NCBI GenBank assembly: GCA_005784505.1
Contig: VCAZ01000019.1
Span: 186,001 to 250,000 of the forward strand
Reading direction: 5' to 3'
Length of the DNA: 64,000 bases
Source: Bagarius yarrelli
Taxonomy: Eukaryota > Chordata > Actinopteri > Siluriformes > Sisoridae
This document shows, one piece after another, positions 11,831-23,419 of the stretch. Position 1 is the stretch's first letter. Each line of letters begins with the position of its first letter. The position numbers and the translations under genes were made by a program. The notes under the pieces are model-generated. The model was given only the letters and a program-made list of their open reading frames with translations, ran no database searches and was not told the origin of the DNA.

Positions 11831-12115
11831 AGTGGTGTGCAGTCAGTGTGCAGTCGGGGCCAGCAAGGTCATCTCTGCTGTCTAAACAATATCAGAAACC
11901 CAACCTACATTTACAACCTAATTTATAATGGGTTATAAAATTGTATGAATTCATTCTAACAGTTTATTCTCTTCATTTCGTAGTGTTTTTTTTGTCCAAT
12001 CAAATTTCAGTTTCTATGTGCTGCCATTCTAATCTGCCTTCAAAATCAGTAGTGCCGCCCATGGAACTTAAACTATATTAGCAATGGCAGATTGATAATT
12101 GGTTAATATTATTAA
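11831..12115 (+). repeat. Dispersed repeat 'B' (possible DNA transposon remnant)
   Basis: Starts 'cagtggtgtgcagtcagt' and includes 'ccaatcaaatttcagtttct', 'ctgccttcaaaatcagtag' and 'gcccatggaacttaaac'. Inverted related copies occur at 34870-35130 and, shorter, at 14840-14990. The CAGTGGTG start recalls hAT-type termini, but no matching right end was located. No coding capacity. Confidence 0.5.
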
Positions 12116-12850
12116 AGACTGTTTCCTTAACCAATAAGATTTCAAGTCCGCCTCCTGAGGCTCGCTAGCAATTATGTCTGACAATTGTTTGAATTGTTAT
12201 ATGGTTTGGATATTTCACCTGTCAAATAGTATTTGACTTTAGCCTGCCTTTGCTTTTCTGTTCTCTGTTTTGGATTTGTATTATGGAACCTTATCAGTCT
12301 GTGAGTCCCAATTCATTATAATAGAAATCCATTGTCGATATTTTGAGGAATCTGTGAAGTTTGATGAAATAAAACAGTTGAAATACAGCTTGTTGTGAGG
12401 TCTCTTGGCTGTCCTGCTGTGCGAGGGCCGTTAATAACTGGTTTTTGTAAAAGTGTCCACTGTGGTCTTACAGCTGGCTGTATAGTAGATCAGAGCATAT
12501 TGCATTAATGCAAAAAAAATTTAGACAAAATTAAGCAATTTTTAATGTAAAATATTAACAAACCATTATAACAGCATGCTTAACTTGGTATCTTTGACAA
12601 CCAATAATAATAATTATTTGGATTTTAATTATTTACGTTGACATTATTGACATTGTTTTTTTAACCCACACTGTAATAGGTACTGTAACATGGCTTTAAA
12701 ATAATGACCTATCAAATAAAGGAATATAAATGAAATGGAATGTATGTTTGTATTAAACTAGGGAATTTCTATTTCCTTGTGTCATACAGTAGAAAAGAAC
12801 TGAATTTTAAAATGTTTTAAACAACAAAAATTATTTGAAAAAACAATATT
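12116..12850. other. AT-rich, no gene seen
   Basis: No conserved frame or repeat family identified. Confidence 0.35.
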
Positions 12851-14190
12851 TAAAAAGGCATTAGCGGAGAGGAAAGGCAAGAGTGTAGAACTGAGAATAG
12901 GGACACTGAATGTTGGGACAATGACAGGGAAAGTTCGAGAGCTGGTGGATATGATGGAGAGAAGGAAGGTAGATATATTGTGTGTACAGGAAACCAGATG
13001 AAAGGGTAGCAAGGCCCGTAGTATTGGATCGGGATTTAAGTTGTTTAATCGTGGTGTGGATAGGAAGAGAAATGGGATAGGAGTGATCCTGAAAGAGGAG
13101 TTTGTGAAGAATGTTCTGGAGGTGAAGAGTGTCAGACAGGGTGATGATTCTGAAGTTAGAAATTGAAAGGCTGATGGTGAATGTTGTCAGTGGTTATGCC
13201 CCACATTTAGGTTGGGAGTTAGAAGAGAAAGAGAGGTTCTGCCGTGAGTTAGACAAGGTAATGATGAGTATTCCCAAAGGGGAGAGAGTAGTGATAGGCG
13301 CAGACTTTAATGAACAGAGGTAAGGGGAACAAAGTTGGTAAGGGGAACAGAGGTGATGAGGAAGTGTTGGGCAGGTTTGGAGTCAGAGAAAGGAACCATA
13401 AAGGACATATGATAGTAGACTTTGCTAAAGGGATTGAGATGGCTGTGACAAATACTTTTTTTTCAGAAGAGAGAGGAGCATATAGTGATTTTTAGGAGTG
13501 CATCAGGGCTCTAACTTCTTGTTTGCTGTGGTGATGAATCGGTTGAAAGACGAGGTCAGACAGGAATCTCATTGGACAATGCAGATGAAATTGTGATCTG
13601 TAGTGAGAGCAGGGAGCAGGTGATGGAAACCTAGAGGGGTGGAGGTTTGCTCTGAAAAGAAAAGGAATGAAAGTCAGTCGTAGCAAGACAGAGTAGATGT
13701 GTCTAAATGAAAGAGAGGGAAGTGGAACAGTGAGATTACAGGGTGAAGAGGTAAAAAAGGTACAGGAGTTTAAGTACTTGGGGTTGACAGTCCAGAGCAA
13801 TGGAAAATGTGTAAAACAGGTAAAGAAGCGAGTACAGGCAGGTTGGAATGGGTGGAGAAACGTGTCAGGAGTAATGTGTGACAGGGGAATATCAGCTAGA
13901 ATTAAGGAAAGGTGTACAAGACAGTGGTAAGACCAGCTATGATGTATGGTTTAGAGACAGTGGTGAGACCAGCTATGATGTATGGTTTAGAGACAGTGGT
14001 AAGACCAGCTATGATGTATGGTTTAGAGACAGCGGTAAGACCAGCTCAGAGAAAGACCAAAGAGGATGCGATAAACGAGGACATAAAGTTAGTGGGTGTA
14101 AGTGAAGATGATGTAGAGAATAGGCTTAGGTGGAGACAGATTCGCTGTGGCAACCCCTTAAAGAGAACAGCCGAAAGGAGAAAAAGAAGA
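12851..14190 (+). mobile_element. RTE-clade LINE, degenerate
   Basis: Near 12895 the frame reads RIGTLNVGTMTGKVREL, then DMMERRKVDILCVQETR, the start of an apurinic endonuclease domain, continuing to SGYAPHLGWELEEKERF and GADFN at about 13310. The middle of the reverse transcriptase is lost. From about 13495 RT C-terminal parts follow (MNRLKDEVRQESHWTMQM; VQEFKYLGLTVQSNGK; VVRPAMMYGLET; KLVGVSEDD; LRWRQIRCGNPLK), ending in an 'agccgaaaggagaaaaagaa' tail typical of fish RTE elements. Several stops and frame changes make it a pseudogene. Known role: target-primed retrotransposition. Confidence 0.85.
13923..14042 (+). repeat. 36-bp tandem duplication inside the RTE pseudogene
   Basis: The segment coding for VVRPAMMYGLET is present three times in a row with single-base changes, then a fourth partial unit. 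The period of 36 keeps frame. Other RTE copies have the motif once, so this is a local expansion after insertion. Confidence 0.85.
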
Positions 14191-14218
14191 CTAGCTCAGT
14201 ATTTAACCCATAAAACTA

Positions 14219-14690
14219 CAGTGACAGGTGGTGCATTTGTTAGCTGGGGCTTTAGTGGGGATTTACCTGACTAATACACCTGTTAATACCACCACTATCA
14301 CATTACAATTATAGAAACCTAACAAACACACAATATAACACGGCATTTCATATATTGAGGGTAAAAACCATTTTTTTAAAGCGAGAAACCCGTTAACACA
14401 CAACTCCAAACCTCTACACTACAACCACAACTGTACCACATACAACATTTGCAGCAGTTCAGAGTCAATATTTATCTTAATATTAACATAACATCACCAA
14501 AAAAACAATTAAATAAAATATATCAGACATTTAAAGGCTGTAAGTTGGTGTTACCGGTCGTTGGCACTGGTCTGAAAGTGGTGAATAAACTCTTTACTCT
14601 GAGACAAGGTAGTTATCTTCAGAGTTAACCAAACTCTCCTCCCAATCTATTACTTTTCTGAAAAAGTCTGTCTTAAAAAAACTTATTTTT
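14219..14690 (-). repeat. Dispersed repeat 'A', hAT-like terminus
   Basis: Reverse-complement relative of 61343-61799 along most of its length (shared pieces include 'gtggtacagttgtggttgta', 'gtgtagaggtttgga' and 'gatgtgatagtggtggtatt'). In both copies one end is CAGT(G/A)(A/G)C(A/G)GG(T/C)GGTGCATTTG. The other end is ragged. No ORF. Probably a non-autonomous DNA transposon. Confidence 0.6.
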
Positions 14691-14839
14691 AAGTAAATTT
14701 CTCCCCCTATGTTAGCCATTGTGGGCTTAAAAATTATAATTGAACTATTTTAATGTGTGCAGATTGCTGGTTAAACTTGGCTGCAAAAGTTTTGCTCTGG
14801 TTAACCAACAAGAAGACAAAAAAATCTGACATTATTGTG

Positions 14840-14990
14840 GGTCAGCTAGCAGGCCCAGAGAGGTGAACTGGAAATCTGATTGGGTTAAAAAACAGTCCCA
14901 TTGCAAATACAGTTTAAGTTCCATGGGCAGCAACACTAAAACAAAAAAAAACAGCGGGGTCAAAATTTTACGGCAGATTAGGTTTTAGGG
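14840..14990 (-). repeat. Fragment of dispersed repeat 'B'
   Basis: 'gaaatctgattgggttaa' and 'tttaagttccatgggcagca' match the reversed repeat at 11831-12115 and the copy at 34870-35130. Confidence 0.5.
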
Positions 14991-15341
14991 CAGTCAATTC
15001 AGTCTGAGCTATAAGTTAAAAATATAAATATTGTGTGGGTGTGAAAAAAACCCCTGACAGGATACACTTACATGGCAACAAATGGCTAAAGCATGGAAGA
15101 TTAAGTCTGTTACAAACACCCAAAATGGTATATAAACGGATGCGTTAGAATGTGTGCAATTTGACCTCCCAATATATTTCTGAATGCATTCGAAATACAG
15201 CAGGAAATACAGCAAATCTTTGGATCATTTTAATCCATACTCCTGTCCTACTTCTGGTTGGAGTTCCATTGCTTAAAAGTGCTTACTGCTGCTAAGAATG
15301 GCCAATGTAGATGCCCAACTAGTGACTTTGAGCTGCTGTTG

Positions 15342-15365
15342 CCCTAACCCTAACCGTAACCCTAA
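15342..15365. repeat. Short interstitial telomere-like repeat
   Basis: Four CCCTAA-type units in a row, the third altered (ccgtaa). Too short to be a telomere; an interstitial relic. Confidence 0.7.
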
Positions 15366-15974
15366 AATTTTATCACAGAATATTTGATGCCTTTGGCAAA
15401 AAGAAATAGTGTTAAACCCGTACTGAAAATAGCAATTCTGCTGACTTGCTAATTGGGTATACATATCAATTTTATTTGAAAATATGTCATTTCATATAAA
15501 AGCTTGGTTAAGTCTAGGTTTGCTTCACTAAGGGCAACCCTGTGGGATAAGCTTAGCATTAGTTTTTGATAATGAAGTGTCACCTATTAACCCTGATGTG
15601 GGGGCCCTTATACCTAAATTTGGGGGTTACTAACTCCTCATTAGACATCTGGACTTTTCAACAGACACTTTATTGGTCTTACTACCACTAACCCTTCCTA
15701 GCATCTGGATGTAATGCTGCAATCCTCCCTACCAGTGTGCTGACAAATTTTTACAAGTAAAATTACTACCAATAAGGCATTGGTATCCAGTCTTTCACAC
15801 TAGACAATCCAAATGTTTGCCATACTTGATAACATACCTTGACAACATTAATAGATTCCATGTGGATTTAAAAAAACAGATTCCAGAACTACCAGAAATG
15901 GAGCGATCAGGTGATCAATTTAGCAATGACTGTACCATTTGGCTGAATGCATTTGGGAGAACCAGAGCAGACAA
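15366..15974. other. No feature recognised
   Basis: Contains a 61-codon open frame (15817-16002) that runs into an L2 tail, without recognisable motif. Confidence 0.35.
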
Positions 15975-16090
15975 TTCAATTCTTATTATTTTATTTGTAT
16001 AGCGCTTTTCACAACAGACATTTTCTCAAAGCAAGTTTGTCCCTAATGAGCAAGCCAGAGACAAATGTGGCAAGGAAAAGAAGAAAAACC
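15975..16090 (-). mobile_element. L2-type LINE 3' end
   Basis: 'caattcaattcttatt', 'ttgtatagcgcttttcac' and 'gtccctaatgagcaagcc' are the reversed 3' tail of the fish L2 family seen complete at 20400-21515. 5' truncated. Confidence 0.7.
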
Positions 16091-17029
16091 ACTCCACTCG
16101 TGCTCAACTGAATTTTCTCCAAATTAACTCCAGTATCTCAGTCTTTACTCCCTTCCTACAAGGTCAATACATAGTCCTCTCCTCTTTTTTTTCTATATCA
16201 CTCTCTTGGCAAAGGTTCCCTTACCACTGCTATGTCAACAACTATTATCTTAGGTTTTGCTTTCCTCTTATACACACCACTGTATCTACCTGTATGCCAG
16301 CATGTCTGGCAGACATATTGTGGATGGGTGCTCATCAGCGGAAACTTAACATCCTAAAATTAAATTGCTATTTATCCAAGGTGATTCAGCCATATGCCAG
16401 GATCTTGCACTGTTTTTGGATAATTCAACAACTGCTTGCACCCTTGGGGTAATTATGGGCGATATTGTTCCATGTTATTTTAAAAAATAAACAAACTTTA
16501 GGTTAGTTTAGTCTGCATTGTGACATGCACTCTCACTACAGAGGCACAGTTAGGTCATTACTCCCAATTCATGACTGTTTGCAATTCGCATACACAACAC
16601 TAAGGAGAGCAATAGAAAAAGAATAAATAAAAAAAAATAGAAAGATAGCTTAATCTGTTGTGATTTGTTAAAGTATTTTGGAAATACAGGAATACAGGTT
16701 TAAAACAGTCTGTGGGCCATACTATAGAGCTAGTTTGACCACAATGTCTTCACTTGTGTAAAAATATTTATTAAAAAAAAATAAAATAAAAAATAAAAAA
16801 CGGTATCGCTAAATGCTGCTAATTTGTGCTGTGAACAAGCACATTTACATTTGTGTGTAAATTGCCTTGGATTTGTGTGTGTAAATTTTTGAGACGTACC
16901 TGACAACACTCTAATTCCACACAGGTTACTCGTACTCTTTAGCCAATTAGATGTGTGCTCACCATATTACTATAATAAGTACGTCACAGTACACCAAACT
17001 CCTCACCCAATCCTTCCGCCACTCAACTA
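16091..17029. other. No gene seen
   Basis: AT-rich sequence with A-rich patches near 16625 and 16770. No family recognised. Confidence 0.35.
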
Positions 17030-17760
17030 CCAGACTACTAATTAGTCACAACTGCAGCTTGTTCCCCATTCACTCTCACTCTCCTATATAAGATCACACC
17101 TAACACACAGTCATGGTCTGGTCCAGAACAAGTATGCTTCTGCTAGACTCACTCCTAACCTGCTTTGGTTTCCATTTTCACGCTCCTACGATCCACCTGT
17201 CTTACCTGTCAGTTTCCAATGAACTGTTTCCAAGCTCCTGTATTCTCCGCTACCCAGTTTTTAGCTTGTGGCTCTGTGAGGCCTCTCCTACACGTCTATG
17301 TTCTCTGCAGGCCTTTAGTAACCTGTATAAATCTGCTAAGTCTGCCTCACTTTCACATCATTGATGTTCTCAAAAAACGCACTCACCTGGGTTTAACTAA
17401 CTTGTGTTTTCAAACTGGCATTTCGTTACAGAACACCAGACCAAACCAACATAAATCCAGCAGGTGCAGCTCCTTTCTGGGAGCTGGTGGATTCACTGCA
17501 GAGAATACATTAAGTAATACCGGCTAACACCTATGCACCGCCACTCTCCAATTCCGCATAAGCTGTTTTTTCTGCTTCTGACCAGAGAAGCTTAGCTCTC
17601 CAGAGCTTGCCGTCCACAGTCCTGCTACATAGGGGCAGTCACCAAAGTTTCCTCTGTACCTAGCTCAATCCTAGCCCCTTCACTCAGCTGAGGATGTTAC
17701 TCTGTCCTACCTGCTTTGCTGTCGGCCTTGCCTCTCCATCTGGCCTCTCCGTGTTTCTCA
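17030..17760 (+). mobile_element. Gypsy LTR and gag leader fragment
   Basis: A 'cctatataagatcacacc' promoter-like stretch near 17083 (TATA-like), then a CT-rich LTR body, 'ggcatttcgttacagaac' near 17418 and a gag-like start near 17456 (NPAGAAPFWELVDSLQRI followed by a stop). This is the arrangement of fish Ty3/Gypsy elements. It could be the 5' end of the pol fragment at 20297-23400 on the same strand, separated by later insertions and a deletion. Confidence 0.6.
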
Positions 17761-18068
17761 CTTCTCTAGCTCAAGAAATAGACAGCTTAAGAAAAATAAA
17801 AAGCTTAAAAGCATGTGAAGATAAAAGAAAATGGACATTGTGTGCAAAGCGCAGGCAAGAACACTGGTAAGACTAGCTATGACAGCATGATTAAAAAGAG
17901 AGAGGCAGAAGGTAGCACATTTATAAGGGCTTCCTAAAACATAAGGCTGGCAGCCACTATACCAACAGCAAATGAGTGAACAGGTGAGATTGAGGGAACA
18001 TAAAAAGTGCCAAAAAACCTGCATTGGCTTTACATTTGTCTGGAAACTGACATGTGTAAGCCAAGATG

Positions 18069-18312
18069 TTTTCTTTCAAGGGAACTCAATTCTGTGTTAT
18101 GCTATAGTGCCAGGAGCCCCTCCTCATGTGAAGCTGAGAAGACACACTTTTACATCAGCAGTGCAGATCCTAGGGTGCAAGACACAACAAGTTTGGCCAA
18201 TGGGACATGACACGGATTAGAAATACTTCTACAGGTGTTTCAAGTTGACACACATGATATTTTTTTCTATAGCATCTTTTTCGATATAGAGTTGAGTTCC
18301 CTTGAAGGAAAA
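18069..18312. mobile_element. MITE with 21-bp inverted ends
   Basis: Ends ttttctttcaagggaactca (18069) and the complement of it at 18292-18312 match at 20 of 21 positions over a 244-bp unit without coding sequence. The TTCAAGGGAACTC core recalls a short fish element. Family not identified. Confidence 0.6.
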
Positions 18313-18516
18313 CTGCTTCTTTATCTAAAAACTATTTATAATAGGCTCGGCAAAACAAAAAAAATGTGTTTTTAATCCGGACTTAAACACTGTGTTTGAG
18401 TTTTGAACATTTTTTGGCTGTTTTATAACCGTGTAACAGGTAATGGAGGTACCTGGAGTAGTGAAAGTATGAACTATTTTAACTAACATTATATATTTTT
18501 TTATTTTACTAATTTA

Positions 18517-18695
18517 CATTTAGGGCATTTGTCAGATTCTGTTATTTAGATTGACTTACATTTATTTTATTTTATACAACTGATCAAATTGGGGTTAAGG
18601 GCCTTGCTCAAGGGCCCAACAGCAGTAAACCCGGGGTGCTGGGAATCAATTTTCTGGTAACAAGTCCAACACCTTAAACACTGAGCTCCAATCTT
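18517..18695 (-). repeat. tRNA-derived-type SINE copy
   Basis: Reversed: 'ggccttgctcaagggccc', 'acatttagggcatttgtc' and a B-box-like region correspond to the plus-strand copy at 52951-53130. Confidence 0.65.
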
Positions 18696-18973
18696 CCCTA
18701 TTTTGGAGATGAAAGTAAACTATTCAGAGGTATTCTGTAATTAGAAAGCTTACTTTTGGCTGTGGTCCTAGTACAGGCACTTATGTCTTGTCCAAATTAA
18801 GCAAGAGGCAGTTGATAAGCATCCATGTCTAATGTCCGTTACACAATCTTCAAACTTATGAAGTCGGTGCCTCTCATCTTGCTTTGCTGAAAGATATAAC
18901 TACAGATCGTAAGCATAATAGTTAAAGCTAATACGCTGTTTACAAATAATTACCAAGAGATAACAAATATATA

Positions 18974-20291
18974 CAGTCATGTAAAAAAATTAGGTCACCC
19001 TATGATAGTTTGTGTTTTTTTAACATAGTTGGACATATGCATATTTAATATCAATTTCAAGCCATACTAAGAGATTCAAGTAATATAACTAAACAATTAA
19101 AACTAAAAAAATACTTTTATTAAAATAAAAAACTTTCTGTAAAATCTACTTTAAAAAAAGAACAATTTCTGGTGCGGAATAAATTAGGACATCCCAACAT
19201 TTATTCCCACTTAAAATTTAGTTTGGTGTGCTCTTGACTGCTGAAGCGGTAGTGAATACCATGGTAAGATTGAAAGCGCTGTCTGAGGCCTTCAGAAAGA
19301 AGATTGTAGTGGCTTATGAGTCTGGAAAGTGATTTAAAAAGATCTCAAAAGGTTTTGAAATCAGCCATTTTACTGTCTGCAATATAGTCTACAAGTGGAG
19401 GACATTCAAAACAACTGACAACATGCCTATGTCTGGCGGTCCAAGCAAGTTCACACTGAGGCAAACCGCAAGATGCTAAAAGAGCTTACCGAAAACCCTA
19501 AAGTGTCATTGCGGGACCTACAGCGGGCTCTTGCTACTGTTGATGTGAAAGTGCATAAATGTACAATCAGAAAGAAACTACACAAGTTTAACTTTCATGG
19601 GAGGTGTGCAAGGAGGAAACCTTTGCTCTCTAAGAGAAACTTAAAGGTCAAACTGAAGGATTTCTGGAATAATGTTCTTTGAACAGATGAGTCTAAAATT
19701 GAATTATTTTACTGCAACAAAGGACATGTTTGGCATAAACCTAATACAGTATTCCAAGAAAAAGAACCTTATACCAACTGTGAAACATGGAGGTGGAAGT
19801 GTCTACCGTGTATCAGAGGGTGCTTGCGGAACATTTAAGACCATCTGTAAAGCTAAAGCGGAACTGGGCCCTGCAACATGACAATAACCCAAAACATACC
19901 AGTAAATCCACTAAGGACTGGCTGAAAATGTAGAAATGGAGAGTCTTGAAATCTGAATCCCATTGAGATGGCGTAGGTGACTTAAAACTGGCTGTACATG
20001 CAAAAACCCCCTCAAAGAATTGTTGAAAAAATTGTGCATTAAGGAGTGGGGAAAACTTTTTTTAGACCGATGTCAGAGACTGACTACAAGAAGTTATTTT
20101 AGCCAAAAGGGGTAACATTAGCTATTAAGGGGTAGGGTGTCCTAACTTTTTCCTCAGTTATAATGCAATTTTTCTTAAAATCTTTTGTTTAATAAGTAAA
20201 ACAATGTTAATTTTTGTTGTTTACCTGCAATCAAGTCACTTTATTCCAGAGAAAAATTTAATGGGGTGTCCTAATTTTTTTTACATGACTG
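18974..20291 (+). mobile_element. Tc1-like transposon, second family, degenerate
   Basis: Inverted ends CAGTCATGTAAAAAAATTAG / complement, with TA on both sides (18972-18973, 20292-20293). The transposase starts at 19261 (MVRLKALSEAFRKKIV), followed by helix-turn-helix-like sequence, LKELTENPKVSLRDLQRAL, and a catalytic-domain remnant IPTVKHGGGSV near 19772. Stop at about 19331 and several frameshifts; the second and third acidic residues of DDE are not preserved in a readable frame. It abuts a Gypsy pol fragment on its right. Confidence 0.8.
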
Positions 20292-20296
20292 TATAT

Positions 20297-20415
20297 ATAT
20301 AGAAAAGAAGGATGGAGGTTTTAGGCCCTGCATTGACTAGCGGTCTTTAAACGAGATCATGGTTAAATACGATATCCCCTTCCACTCGTTCCCTCAGTCC
20401 TAGAACCGATCACTA
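20297..20415 (+). mobile_element. Gypsy reverse transcriptase, 5' part
   Basis: KKDGG, RPCID, RSLNEIMVKYDIPF, then PQS, the beginning of the RT domain of a fish Gypsy element. One extra base and an in-frame stop break it. It joins in sense to the piece from 21516, with an L2 in between. Confidence 0.75.
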
Positions 20416-21515
20416 AAACTAAAAGATACGAGCACATCACACCAGTCCTATCCACACTGCATTGGCTCCCAGTGAGACACCGCATTGATTTTAAAATACT
20501 ACTTTTAACGTACAAAGCTCTAAATGGTCTCGCACCGCAGTACTTAAGCAAACTTCTAGTGTCTTACGTTCCGCCACGCCTACTTCGATCAAAGGATGCA
20601 GGCTGCCTGTCAGTACCGTGCATTATAAAAACTACAGCAGGGGGCAGAGCCTTTTCTTACAGAGCCCCAATGCTATGGAATAACCTCCCTATGTATGTTC
20701 GGGAATCAGACACAGTCTCAGTGTTTAAGTCCAGGTTAAAAACATATTTATTTAATCAAGCATTTTGTATTGATTCCCCTTAGATAAAGGAGCAGATCTG
20801 GGGGACTCATGGGTATTGAGTATTATGGTGATCTGGTATGTTTAGATGCTGTCTTCCCCTCTCTTATTGATCACGGTGTTGATGATGAGAGCGGCTGGTT
20901 GCTTAACATATCAGGGAGCCCTCATGTCTGTGTTTCCCTCCGGTTCTCCTTTAGTTATGCTGACCTAGTTAGTCTTGCCGGAGTCCATCCTTGCACTCTA
21001 CATTATTCATTTAATCAATCCAAACCGTGTGATTACAGTGTCACTTAACTGTTTTCCTTCTTTTTGCCTTCCTTTCCCTCTCTCTCTCTCTCACTGTTGA
21101 GTTACATACGCCACAACGGAGCTGCCGGTGATCCAGACCCCACCTTCGACCCGGTCCTGTGGGACCCTTCCCTGTGACCTGCCCAGCGGATGATGCATCA
21201 CCAGGGCGATCTAGGACGACCCACTTCGCCATAAAGACATGATTATAGTTGTTTACCCACACCATGCCACATACCACTGTTTTCACCCAAATGAGGATGG
21301 GTTTCCCTGTTGAGTCTGGTTCCTCTCAAGGTTTCTTCCTATCCGATCTCAGGGAGTTTTTTCCCTTGCCACCGTCGCCCCCGGCTTGCTCATCAGGGAC
21401 AAACTGATTTCTGTTTAATTCTGTTTCATAATTTTCTTCAATTGTAAAGCTGCTTTGTGACAATCACCATTGTAAAAAGCGCCATACAAATAAAACTGAA
21501 TTGAATTGAATTGAA
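20408..21515 (+). mobile_element. L2-clade LINE, 5' truncated, nested in Gypsy
   Basis: The open frame 20408-20783 encodes the C-terminal end of the L2 reverse transcriptase polypeptide (EHITPVLSTLHWLPVRHRID, YKALNGLAPQYLSKLL, STAGGRAFSYRAPMLWN-like, FKSRLKTYLFNQAF). A 3' UTR follows with 'ggtttcttcctatccga', 'gtaaagctgctttgtgaca' and 'gcgccatacaaataaaactg', ending in (TTGAA)n. Its insertion splits the Gypsy RT codons around 'agaaccgatc' and 'agatccgagg'. The palm domain is absent, as in a usual 5' truncation. It is the best-preserved L2 in the window and the reference for the short tails elsewhere. Confidence 0.85.
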
Positions 21516-23400
21516 GATCCGAGGTGCTCGTATCAAACTTGATCTCAGAAGTGCTTATAATCTCATTTGTATCTGTGAGGGAGATAAATGGAAGATGGCT
21601 TTTGTGACCCCTACAGGACAATTTGAATACTCTGTAACGCCCTAGGGTTTAGTAAATTCCCTATCAGTTTTCCGAGGGTTAATAAGGAATTTTCCCTTAA
21701 CTTCCTCGATCGATCTATATATTGATGACATTCTTATTTTACTCATCAACCGAGACTAAACATCGCCAGCATGTTCAAGCCGCCCCTGGAAAGACTCTGT
21801 CAACATCAAATCTACCTGAAGGCTGAAAAGTGCTTTTTTTCCCCTAATCCATCTAGCTTATTTCCTAGAAAAATGCAATCAACTTCCAAGGCATTCGAAG
21901 CTATAACCTCCTGCCCGGTGGAAAACCGATCAAAGAACTTCAAAGGTTTTTGGGCTTCGCCAACTTTCTACAGGAGGTTCATTAAAATTTACAGTTCCGT
22001 CATCGCTCCTTTAATTAACCTGATAAAATAAACCTGAAGTTGCAGTAGAATCCACACATTACCTGAGAATTTGAACACCTAAAGACATTATTCACGTCTG
22101 CACCCATCCTGAATCACCCTGACCTGAATAAGCCCTTCATCGTGGATGTGGATGCCTCTTCTGCTGGAGTGGGAGCCAATCCTCTCACAAGAACATGGTA
22201 GTCCAGCTCGACTGCACCCATGTGCCTACTTTTTCCCAGAAACTCACTTTCTGCGGGCAGAAATATGATGTGGGAAACAGGGAGTTGTTACCCATCAAAT
22301 TGGGCTTTGAAAGAGTGGAGACACTGGCTTGGGGGTGCCAGACATCAGGTTACGGTCATCACAGACCACTGGAATCTTAAATATCTTAGAGAAGCCAAAA
22401 GACTTAATCTCCATCACGCAAAATGAGCATTATTTTTTACTCGCTTTTATGCAGTGTGCAATGTCCAAGATTCCCCCGTCAATATCCAGCAAGGAAACTT
22501 TGCCCACTCTGCAACGCCCCTGGTCACACCTAGTGGTAGACTTCTTTTCTGACCTACCACCTTCCAATACTCACACCTGTGTCTTGGTTGCCGTGGACCG
22601 ATTCTCCAAGGCCTGTCGAGTCATTCCTCTAAAAACTGCCCACTGCCCTAGAAACTGCGGAAAAGCTATTACATCATGTGTTCAGAAACTTTGGCCTGCG
22701 TTTCTGACTGCGGGCCCCAATTTATTTTTCGGGTTTGGAAAGAATTTTTCACCCTCTTAGGTGTGACAGTCAGTCTGACCTCTGGATACCATAACCAGTC
22801 CAATGGTTAGACAAAAAAAAAGACCTAAAAAATTGGGAGATTTCTACGTACCTATTGTCATCATCACCAGACTACATGGCACCGCTATATACCATGGACC
22901 AAGTATGCCCAGAACTCCCTCAGGCAAACCTCCACCGGCCTCACACCCTTTTAATGCATCCTCTGCTATCAACCACCATTGTTCCTGTGGTCTGGAGAGC
23001 CATCCGCACTTCCCTCTGTCCATCATTGGTTCAGGGACAGTGAAAGGGTCTGGACCACTGTCCAACAAAGATTACAGCTGGCCATTTGTTAACAAAAACA
23101 ACATGCAGATGCCCGGAGAAGTACCACACCTACCAGCCGGGACAAAGGGTGTGGCTTTCGACCAGAGATATCCATCTGCGGTTGCCCTGCCATAAGGGTT
23201 AGTTACCATCGCGCTACAGAATTCAACCCTCCTTCCATGTTTCACTGTTAAATCCCTTTGTTTCACCTGTTTCACCTTCTTATTTCACAGAGCCTGGTGC
23301 TGCCAAGGATTCCTCTCTCCCCATGGTAGCTGTATACGGTTAAGGAGATCCTGCTTTCCCGACATCGTGGTGGTCGCCTCATCTGGTCCTGACGCTATCC
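21516..23400 (+). mobile_element. Gypsy pol: RT, RNase H, integrase, degenerate
   Basis: In order: KLDLRSAYNLICICEGDKWK and FVTPTGQFEYSVTP (21530-21640); LYIDDILIL with the YIDD box (21715); LCQHQIYLKAEKCFF; LQRFLGFANFY near 21945; RNase H, NHPDLNKPFIVDVDASSAG (22110-22170); NRELLPIKL; an integrase core with RPWSHLVVDFFSDLPPSN near 22520 and VDRFSKACRVIPLK; then the TGLTPFQ region and FDQRYPSAVALP near 23150. The metal-binding YIDD is intact, but frameshifts and stops occur throughout. Closely related to the chromovirus at 1550-3535. Confidence 0.85.
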
Positions 23401-23419
23401 GTAGTGTGACTTCAAAATG

